From NCBI GenBank assembly GCA_964350875.1, contig CAYGLT010000035.1:1-24354 (forward strand): a stretch of 24,354 bases of DNA, written 5' to 3'. This stretch comes from JAHBXC01 sp964350875. Its GTDB lineage: Bacteria > Planctomycetota > Phycisphaerae > Phycisphaerales > UBA1924. The notes under the pieces were generated by a model. That model searched no databases and was not told the DNA's origin. It saw only the letters and a program-made list of their open reading frames with translations. This document shows, in pieces, positions 1 to 5,531 of the stretch. Made by a program: the position numbers and the translations under genes. The number at the start of each line of letters is the position of its first letter. The stretch's first letter is position 1.

Positions 1-95
1 TCGCGGTCGATGCGTGTGCCGCGGAATCCGAGGTAGAGCATCAGCGCGCCGAGGGCGAGGGCGACGAGCGCGATCCAGAGCGAGGTGTTCCCCAT
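1..95 (-). CDS. Partial small membrane protein, N-terminus only
   Basis: The complement reads an ATG at 95-93, preceded by a good Shine-Dalgarno sequence (GGAGGGA, 7 nt before the start), and stays open to the window edge. The first 31 residues begin MGNTSLWIALVALALGALML and continue with one hydrophobic segment (about residues 5-23) followed by a short basic, polar stretch. This is the layout of a small single-pass inner-membrane protein. It might be one of the short DUF-type membrane proteins often found beside stress genes, but too little is present to name a family. It is divergent from the YciF-like gene, and the 182 bp between them presumably hold both promoters. Confidence 0.6.
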   Translation of the reverse strand, partial: MGNTSLWIALVALALGALMLYLGFRGTRIDR

Positions 96-277
96 CGCGT
101 TCCCTCCGTACGGCGACCGTTCGCGTGATCGTCGTAAACCCCTGGATAGACGACGCAGGATGATGGAAGGTTCATCGAGGTCTCATCGGGGGTGCATGCG
201 TGGGGAGGAATGTACCAGAGGTCCGCCGCGTGGCGGGCATCCGTTCGCTAGACACATTTCTGTGTGAGGGCCGACCC

Positions 278-775
278 ATGCCTATGAAGATTGACTCGCT
301 GAAGAAGTTGTACATCCACAGTCTGAAGGACATCTACCACGCGGAGCACCAGATCATCGAGGCGTTGCCGAAGATGGAGAAGGCGGCGTCGTCGAAGGAG
401 TTGAAGGCGGGGTTCCGCGAGCACCTGAAGCAGACCAAGATGCAGGTCGAGCGGCTGGAGCGGATCTTCGACGGTCTGGAGATGAGCCCGGCCGGCGTGA
501 AGTGCGAGGCCATCGAGGGGTTGATCGCGGAGGGCGAAGAGGCGATCAAGGACATCAAGGAGCCCGAGGTTCGCGACGCGGGCCTGATCGCCGCGGCCCA
601 GAAGGTGGAGCACTACGAGATGGCGTCGTACGGGACGGCGCGGGCGTTTGCGCGGCTGCTCGGGTACGCGGACGCCGTGGAGTTGCTGACTGACTCGCTC
701 GAGGAAGAGGCGGACACCGACGACCGCCTGACGGAACTCGCGCTGAGCGGGATCAACGAGGCGGCGGTGGATTGA
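278..775 (+). CDS. YciF/DUF892 ferritin-like stress protein
   Basis: A 165-residue all-helical protein of the YciE/YciF (DUF892) family, ferritin-like four-helix bundles linked to osmotic and general stress. Family signs are the opening LKKLYIHSLKDIYHAEHQI, the central acidic helices, and a second helix pair with KVEHYEMASYGTARAFARLL (about residues 111-130). Glu and His residues in these helices (YHAEHQ, VEHYE) are the expected di-metal ligands, by family analogy. The reading frame is open upstream to 200, but the ATG at 278 is chosen because GAGGG lies 8 nt before it; an ATG at 284 is a close alternative. The length is normal for the family. The gene stands alone on this strand. Confidence 0.9.
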   Translation: MPMKIDSLKKLYIHSLKDIYHAEHQIIEALPKMEKAASSKELKAGFREHLKQTKMQVERLERIFDGLEMSPAGVKCEAIEGLIAEGEEAIKDIKEPEVRDAGLIAAAQKVEHYEMASYGTARAFARLLGYADAVELLTDSLEEEADTDDRLTELALSGINEAAVD

Positions 776-789
776 CGGACGCCGGACCT

Positions 790-808
790 GGTTGTGTCTT
801 CGAGACAC
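790..808. terminator. Short stem-loop after the YciF-like gene
   Basis: GTGTCT-TCG-AGACAC forms a 6-bp stem with a 3-nt loop, about 15 bp beyond the stop codon. There is no T-tract, so it may be only a weak terminator or an mRNA 3'-end stabiliser. The rest of 776-1033 shows no gene or other recognisable structure. Confidence 0.3.
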
Positions 809-1033
809 CACAGACGCGACCGGCATGGGCGAGTCCCGGCCGGTTGCGTCGATTTTGGAGGGGCTCGGAAGGTCCCTTGAAGTTATCTTGGGGAATCTTG
901 GCCCCGGCGGGCGAAGCGTCGATTATCGGACGGAAACGCGCTTGCCCAGTTTGCCGCGAGGGTGTCCTGGGGCTTCGTCAGGGACGAAATCCACCGTGTG
1001 GAATCTTCGTGGGCATCGCATGGATGCCGCGGA

Positions 1034-1381
1034 TCAGCCCGTGATGTCGAGGGAGCGACCGGTCTGGACGGCGACGGCGGCGGCGTTCTTGTCGGCGGGT
1101 CGGCCGTACATCGTGTAGGCGCCGGGCGCGGTGAGCGAGGAGGTGTCGCCGTCGAAATCGACGCGTCCCGGGACGGTGGCGGCGACGAGTCGCTCGACTC
1201 CCCCGCTGCTGTTGAGGCCTGCGGGGCGTGATGCGGGCTGCGTGGCGCGGATCGACGCGATGCTGGTCGAGTCCTCGACGCGGGCGGCGCGTGCCTCGAG
1301 CGCCTGCGCGGCGGGGCGTGCCTGGGGCGCCACGCCGTAGGCGCGGGCGAGGAGATGGCTGTTGGTTCCGGCGATTCTCAC
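1034..1381 (-). CDS. Small conserved-looking protein of unknown function
   Basis: About 115 residues if translation starts at the GTG at 1381-1379, reading VRIAGTNSHLLARAYG. The frame is open further upstream to 1486, but that part is low in sense-like composition and the GTG has a -10-like hexamer directly before it. The protein is hydrophilic and Ala/Arg-rich, with no signal peptide or membrane segment. The C-terminal half (VERLVAATVPGRVDFDGD, then MYGRPADKNAAAVAVQTGRS) has the look of a conserved motif, with an aromatic-x-RPADKNAAA core. I do not recognise a family. It has no adjacent partner on its strand. It could be a planctomycete-specific small protein; less likely, it is a chance frame. 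Confidence 0.5.
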   Translation of the reverse strand: MRIAGTNSHLLARAYGVAPQARPAAQALEARAARVEDSTSIASIRATQPASRPAGLNSSGGVERLVAATVPGRVDFDGDTSSLTAPGAYTMYGRPADKNAAAVAVQTGRSLDITG

Positions 1382-1388
1382 GGCGGTA

Positions 1389-1394
1389 AGGGTA
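1389..1394 (-). promoter_or_regulatory. -10-like hexamer just before the 1381 GTG
   Basis: TACCCT on the complement strand lies 7 nt before the GTG, with no Shine-Dalgarno sequence. This matches five other genes in the window and suggests a leaderless or nearly leaderless transcript. No convincing -35 element is seen. Confidence 0.35.
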
Positions 1395-1689
1395 TCGGCT
1401 GAGGGGGATCGCCGCGACGAATCGTGCGGTCCGCCAGCCGTGGGTGTGGATTGCGTGCGAGTCTTCCCAGATCCCCATGAAAGCACCGGAACTGCCCAGT
1501 TTTACCGGATAACCCCCGGGGGACGAAGGGGCGCGGAATCCGCGCAATGGCCGTTAATTCTCGGTCGTGAAGGTAGTTGCGCCCCGAACGGTCGTGCTGG
1601 CTGGGCGGGCGCTTCTGGCGCTCTGCGGAAGATTTCTCTGGCTCATGCGTCGGGTCTCAGGTAGATTGTGCTGCTTGCTTGAGGGATTC

Positions 1690-1730
1690 GTCCCGGCGGA
1701 GCGGTCCGAGAAACCGCTCCCAACCGGGAC
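1690..1730 (+). ncRNA. Strong two-part stem-loop in the leader of the PEP-CTERM gene
   Basis: GTCCCGG pairs with CCGGGAC (7 bp) and encloses GGAGCGGT paired with ACCGCTCC (8 bp). They are separated by a 1 x 3 internal loop and capped by a 7-nt loop. The perfect pairing of both arms is unlikely by chance. It matches no riboswitch class I can recognise. It could be a leader RNA element, or a terminator for unseen transcription, although it has no T-tract. Confidence 0.4.
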
Positions 1731-1767
1731 GGAGGCACAGGCCCTCAGCGTTTGGTGGAGTCAGCGT

Positions 1768-1788
1768 CCCCGGTCGAAAGGCCGCGGG
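1768..1788 (+). ncRNA. GAAA-capped stem-loop before the PEP-CTERM gene
   Basis: CCCCGGTC and GGCCGCGGG pair with one bulged C around a GAAA tetraloop, a classic stable GNRA-type cap. It lies about 31 nt before the ATG at 1820. Together with the stem-loop at 1690-1730 it gives a compact, structured 5' leader of about 130 nt. Confidence 0.4.
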
Positions 1789-1819
1789 CGGCACACGAGA
1801 AACAGAAGAGAGAACTCAG

Positions 1820-2482
1820 ATGATCCAGCGCACCATTGCTATCGCGATCTCGTCCGGCCTCGCCGCGACCGCCGCGTTCGCCGCCCCCGCGTTCATGGGC
1901 AGCGGCAACGGCATCCTCAACGCCGGCGCGCAGTCCGAGAACTTCAATGTTGCTGTCCCGAGCAACGTCAATGTCATGGTGAACGACCCCAGCCAGAACT
2001 CGACGGCCACTGTCGTCGGCCTTGGTTCGGCGGCCGGCAACACCCTTGCTCTGGATGTCGACTTTGCCGGCGACGGCATCACCGGCTCGACCAGCATGGC
2101 CTTCGCCACCGAGTTCGTCCTCGGCGACCCTGCCATGCTTCACATCAACGGCACGCTCGACGGCCTGTCCGGCTACGAACTCATCCTCCGCCCCACCGAC
2201 CAGTCCTTCCAGATCCGCGAATACCTCGACTACGACGAGTTCGGGTTCTTCGGCACGCTCACCGACGACAACTTCGACCCGGTCCCCGAGTTCAATGTGA
2301 TCGGACAACTCGCCGCCGGCTCGTACGAACTCATCGTCAACATGCGCACGGAGGCCCTCGGCGGCCAGCCCTTTGATGGCACGGGCGGTTTCACCGTCAC
2401 CCTGACCACCATCCCGGCGCCCGCCGCCGCGATGGCCCTCGGCGCCCCGGGCCTCCTCCTGGCCCGTCGTCGCCGCGGCTGA
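1820..2482 (+). CDS. Secreted PEP-CTERM-type protein, function unknown
   Basis: A 220-residue exported protein. The signal peptide starts MIQRTIAIAISSGLAATAAF and is likely cleaved after AFAA. The mature part is acidic and rich in beta-strand-type sequence with Asn, Asp, Thr and Gly. The C-terminus carries a PEP-CTERM-type sorting signal: a PAP motif, a short hydrophobic stretch (AAAMALGAPGLLLA) and a terminal RRRRG cluster. In this system an exosortase recognises the tail and fixes the protein to the cell surface or matrix; no exosortase is in the window. The ATG at 1820 is chosen for the purine-rich AGAAGAGAG before it and the immediate signal peptide; the open frame to 1577 is probably not translated. 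The middle domain is not recognised. Confidence 0.8.
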   Translation: MIQRTIAIAISSGLAATAAFAAPAFMGSGNGILNAGAQSENFNVAVPSNVNVMVNDPSQNSTATVVGLGSAAGNTLALDVDFAGDGITGSTSMAFATEFVLGDPAMLHINGTLDGLSGYELILRPTDQSFQIREYLDYDEFGFFGTLTDDNFDPVPEFNVIGQLAAGSYELIVNMRTEALGGQPFDGTGGFTVTLTTIPAPAAAMALGAPGLLLARRRRG

Positions 2483-2574
2483 GTCTCGACCGCTTTCATC
2501 ACGCAGACGAACCACATCGCGAGCGAGCCCCATATCCTCTGGACACCACTCCTTGAGGAAGGGACACGCCCGCG

Positions 2575-4014
2575 ATGTTTTTGCGCCAGATCTACGACGA
2601 GTCACTCGCGCAGGCCGCCTACATGGTCGGCTGCCAACGCACGGGTGAAGCGCTCGTCATCGACCCCGAGCGCGATGTGGACCGCTACATCGAACTCGCG
2701 GCCCGCGAGAAACTGCGCATCACCGCGGTCGCCGAGACGCACATCCACGCCGACTTCCTGTCCGGCGCGCGCGAACTCGCCGAACGCACCGGCGCGACCC
2801 TGTACCTGTCGGACAACGGCGGCGAGGACTGGTCGTACACCTGGCTCGACGAGAAAGAGGGCGGCGGGCGGTACAAGGCCGTCCTGCTGAAGCACGGCGA
2901 CTCGTTCAAGGTCGGCAACATCCACCTCCGCGCGCTGCACACCCCCGGGCACACGCCCGAGCACATCTCCTTCCTGCTCACCGACGGCGCGACCTCGAAG
3001 GAACCCATGGGCTTGTTCACGGGCGACTTTGTGTTCGTGGGAGACATGGGCCGCCCCGATCTGCTCGAGACGGCCGTGGGCGTGAAGGGCGCAAAGGAGA
3101 CCTCGGCGCGCGAACTCTTCGATTCGATCAAGGAGTTCACCGCCCTGCCCGAGTACCTGCAGGTCTGGCCCGCGCACGGCGCGGGGTCGGCGTGCGGCAA
3201 GGCGCTCGGAGCGATCCCCCAATCCACCGTCGGCTACGAGTTGCGCACGAGCCCGGCGCTGCTCGCCGCGCGCGAGGGACAGCAGCGGTTTGTGGATTAC
3301 ATCCTCGCCGAGCAGCCCGAGCCCCCCACCTACTTCGCGCGCATGAAGCGCCTCAACCGCGACGGCGTGCCCGTGCTGGGCGATCTGCCCGCGCCGAAGC
3401 GCATGACCGCGCGCGAGATCTTTGATTTCGCCAACGACGCGTCGAATGTCGTGCTCGACACGCGCACCTGGGACGAGTTCCGCGTTGCGCACCTGCACGG
3501 CGCGCTCTCGGCGCCGCTCGACCGGACATTCCCCACCGTCGCGGGGTCGTATGTCGACGAGCACGAGCGCATCGCGCTGCTCGTGGACGAGTCGCGCGTG
3601 GAGGACGCCGTGCGCATGCTCGTGCGCGTCGGGCTCGATCGAGTCGTCGGGTTCGCGCCGCCGGCCGTCATCGACGAACTGAAGTCGTCGGGCGTGCGGC
3701 TCGCGGCGACGGATGAGGTCGACGCCAAGCAACTCAAAGCGATGCTGAACGGCAAGGACGCTCCGACGCTGCTCGATGTCCGCCGCGCCGCGGAGCATCA
3801 CGACGCGCCGATCATCGACGCGCCGTACGCGAATGTGGCGCACACCACGCTGAGCAAGCGGCTGAGCGATGTGCCGCGCGGCGAGCCGCTGATCGTGCAC
3901 TGCGCGGGCGGGGTGCGATCCGCGCGGGCCGCGTCGTATCTGCAGCGCAAGGGGTTCGCCCCGATCAATCTCAAGGGCGGCTACGCCGCATGGGTCAACG
4001 CACACAAACAGTGA
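2575..4014 (+). CDS. Metallo-beta-lactamase fold / double rhodanese protein (persulfide dioxygenase-like)
   Basis: A 479-residue protein. Residues about 1-210 are a metallo-beta-lactamase domain with THIHADFLSG (H56, H58, D60), HTPGHTPEH (H122, H126), GDFVFVGDMGRPD (D151) and WPAHG (H201). This arrangement is that of ETHE1/CstB-like persulfide dioxygenases, where iron is held by His, His and Asp. The usual HxHxDH has Phe in place of the last His. Residues about 275-375 are a rhodanese domain without a catalytic Cys (LLVDESRVED at the loop). Residues about 383-479 are a second rhodanese domain with the active loop CAGGVRSA (C443). The likely role is persulfide or sulfide oxidation with sulfur transfer in the cytoplasm. 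GAGGAAGGG precedes the ATG. A peroxiredoxin follows 11 bp after the stop, almost certainly in the same operon. Confidence 0.88.
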   Translation: MFLRQIYDESLAQAAYMVGCQRTGEALVIDPERDVDRYIELAAREKLRITAVAETHIHADFLSGARELAERTGATLYLSDNGGEDWSYTWLDEKEGGGRYKAVLLKHGDSFKVGNIHLRALHTPGHTPEHISFLLTDGATSKEPMGLFTGDFVFVGDMGRPDLLETAVGVKGAKETSARELFDSIKEFTALPEYLQVWPAHGAGSACGKALGAIPQSTVGYELRTSPALLAAREGQQRFVDYILAEQPEPPTYFARMKRLNRDGVPVLGDLPAPKRMTAREIFDFANDASNVVLDTRTWDEFRVAHLHGALSAPLDRTFPTVAGSYVDEHERIALLVDESRVEDAVRMLVRVGLDRVVGFAPPAVIDELKSSGVRLAATDEVDAKQLKAMLNGKDAPTLLDVRRAAEHHDAPIIDAPYANVAHTTLSKRLSDVPRGEPLIVHCAGGVRSARAASYLQRKGFAPINLKGGYAAWVNAHKQ

Positions 4015-4025
4015 GGAACGAGAGC

Positions 4026-4661
4026 ATGACTGTTCAACTTGGCGACACCGCGCCCGACTTCACCCAGCACTCCACGATGGGCGACATCCACTTTCATGAG
4101 TGGCTTGGCGATTCGTGGGGCGTGCTGTTCTCGCACCCCAAGGACTACACCCCGGTCTGCACGACCGAACTCGGCGCGGTCGCGAAACTCAAGCCCGAGT
4201 TCGACAAGCGCAATGTGAAAGCGATCGGTCTCTCCGTCGATCCGCTCAAGGACCACGAGGGCTGGTCGAAGGACATCGAGGAAACGCAGGGCGTCGCGCT
4301 CAACTTCCCGTTGCTCGCCGATCAGGATCGCAAGGTGTCGAACCTCTACGGCATGATCCACCCGAAGGCGGACGACACCTTCACGGTGCGCTCGGTCTTC
4401 ATCGTCGGGCCCGACAAGAAGATCAAACTCACGCTCACCTACCCCGCGAGCACGGGCCGCAACTTCGACGAACTCCTGCGCGTGATCGACTCGCTCCAAC
4501 TCACGGCGCAGCACAAGGTCGCGACCCCCGCGAACTGGAAGCACGGGCAGGACTGCATCATCGTCCCCGCCGTCAGCAACGACGACGCGAAGAAGTTGTT
4601 CCCGAAGGGATTCAAGGAAGTGAAGCCGTACCTGCGCACGACGCCGCAGCCGAATGTCTGA
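4026..4661 (+). CDS. 1-Cys peroxiredoxin (Prx6 type)
   Basis: A 211-residue thiol peroxidase that reduces hydrogen peroxide or organic hydroperoxides. The peroxidatic Cys45 sits in HPKDYTPVCTTELG. The fold runs from LGDTAPDF at the N-terminus to the long Prx6-type C-terminal arm ending KGFKEVKPYLRTTPQ. A further Cys lies in HGQDCIIVPAVSNDDAKK, a segment typical of the Prx6/archaeal-type group. The ATG at 4026 is chosen because GAGGA, overlapping the upstream stop codon, lies 8 nt before it. It follows the MBL/rhodanese gene by 11 bp, so the two are probably co-transcribed for defence against reactive sulfur and peroxide. The length is usual for the family. Confidence 0.93.
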   Translation: MTVQLGDTAPDFTQHSTMGDIHFHEWLGDSWGVLFSHPKDYTPVCTTELGAVAKLKPEFDKRNVKAIGLSVDPLKDHEGWSKDIEETQGVALNFPLLADQDRKVSNLYGMIHPKADDTFTVRSVFIVGPDKKIKLTLTYPASTGRNFDELLRVIDSLQLTAQHKVATPANWKHGQDCIIVPAVSNDDAKKLFPKGFKEVKPYLRTTPQPNV

Positions 4662-4683
4662 AGAGCGGCAATCGGCAATGGTG

Positions 4684-4714
4684 AATAGGCAATGGGGAAG
4701 TCCCCTTGCCTATT
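4684..4714. repeat. Intergenic inverted repeat, possible bidirectional terminator
   Basis: AATAGGCAA (4684-4692) pairs perfectly with TTGCCTATT (4706-4714), and GGGG/CCCC extends the stem after one bulged T. Just upstream the unit GGCAAT recurs (GGCAATCGGCAATGG). The piece looks like a small dispersed palindromic repeat. It lies between the peroxiredoxin stop and the 3' end of the convergent tRNA-Leu, where it could end both transcripts. Confidence 0.55.
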
Positions 4715-4732
4715 GCCTCTTGCCTTATCCAA

Positions 4733-4818
4733 TGCGGGCGACAGGAGTCGAACCTGCACGGCCTGTTACGGCCACGGGAACCTAAATCCCGTGCGTCTGC
4801 CAATTCCGCCACGCCCGC
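4733..4818 (-). tRNA. tRNA-Leu (anticodon UAG)
   Basis: The 86-nt gene folds into a class II tRNA. The 7-bp acceptor is GCGGGCG/CGCCCGC with discriminator A. The D arm contains GGCGGAATTGGCAGACGC and the anticodon arm is CGGGA-TTTAGGT-TCCCG, giving anticodon TAG. There is a long variable arm (TGGCCGTAACAGGCC) and a T arm with GGTTCGACTCC. The CCA end is not encoded. It lies directly downstream of fliS on the same strand, with 40 bp between. Confidence 0.96.
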
Positions 4819-4858
4819 GCGCGTGATCGCGCGAGATCGTAGCGGCCGGCGGGCCGGC

Positions 4859-5443
4859 TCAGCCCTCGATCGAGATCGGTGAGTACCCGGGGGTCTTCGG
4901 CCCGGCGGCGGGCAGTTGCTTGGGCGCCGAGGGGCGGACTGACGGCTTCACCGGGCTGGCAGCGGCCTCGACGGGCTCGGCGTCCACATCCGGGGGCGAC
5001 GCGTCGTTGATCGCCTGCGCGAGCGCGTTGGCGTCCTCGCGGCGCATCGGGGGCAGCCCGTTCTCCGCGCGGTACTTCTCGATGACCATCAGCCAGGTCT
5101 CGCGGTCGTACTCGAGGAGTTCGACCACCTCGTCCACGATCTTCGCGTTCTTCTCGAGGTTCGCGTCGATGAGGCGGCGGTACATGAACATGTAGAGCGA
5201 GCTGAGTTTCTCGCAGATCTCCGGCGCGATCTCGGGACGGAGCGACGAGATGAGTTCCAGCAGAATGTTCTTCGTGCGGCTCAGCCCGTTGTACGCCAGT
5301 TCCCAGTTCTTGCTCGCGATGCCCTCGCCGCCCTGCCGGGCGAACTTGATCGCGCCCTCGATGAGCATGAGGCGCAACTCCTCGGGCCGGGCCGAGAGAA
5401 CCTTGCTTCGCAGATACGCGTCGGCGGGGTTGGGTGCGGTCAT
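4859..5443 (-). CDS. fliS: Flagellar export chaperone FliS
   Basis: A 194-residue protein. The first 125 residues or so are FliS, the cytosolic chaperone that binds the flagellin C-terminus before export. Visible signs are AYLRSKVLSARPEELRLMLIEGAI near the N-terminus (the usual Y..V..A.P..L..MLY/EGAI pattern) and the helix LSSLYMFMYRRLIDANLEKN. The C-terminal 65 residues are a Pro/Ala-rich, probably disordered tail that typical 120-140-residue FliS proteins lack. It lies 88 bp after fliD on the same strand, so the two are likely co-transcribed. AAGG lies just before the ATG. Confidence 0.92.
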   Translation of the reverse strand: MTAPNPADAYLRSKVLSARPEELRLMLIEGAIKFARQGGEGIASKNWELAYNGLSRTKNILLELISSLRPEIAPEICEKLSSLYMFMYRRLIDANLEKNAKIVDEVVELLEYDRETWLMVIEKYRAENGLPPMRREDANALAQAINDASPPDVDAEPVEAAASPVKPSVRPSAPKQLPAAGPKTPGYSPISIEG

Positions 5444-5531
5444 GGCCTTGTGATCGGTCGGTTCGTGGAATGGTTTGAGCGGGATCGGTCAATCCGTCAC
5501 GGTCTTCATCGGCGGCTTGGTCGCCCGAGCG

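Larger units (their letters stand above)
1382..1819. other. 438-bp gene-poor stretch
   Basis: No convincing gene is seen on either strand. The stretch holds a 12-nt inverted repeat, AACTGCCCAGTT (1490-1501), inside a CCGG...CCGG frame. A CCCCCGGGGG palindrome follows near 1516. TAGATT near 1664 could be a -10 element for the downstream PEP-CTERM gene. Two strong stem-loops (annotated separately) fill 1690-1788. It probably contains the promoter and 5' leader of the gene at 1820 and the upstream control region of the gene at 1381. Confidence 0.5.

Noticed and set aside
870..950. Sigma-28-like TCCGATAA on the minus strand near 930
   Set aside because: There is no -35 at the right distance and no flagellar gene downstream within the window.
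4725..4733. DnaA box (TTATCCAAT)
   Set aside because: It is a single site differing at two positions from TTATCCACA and overlaps the tRNA 3' end; there is no cluster of boxes.
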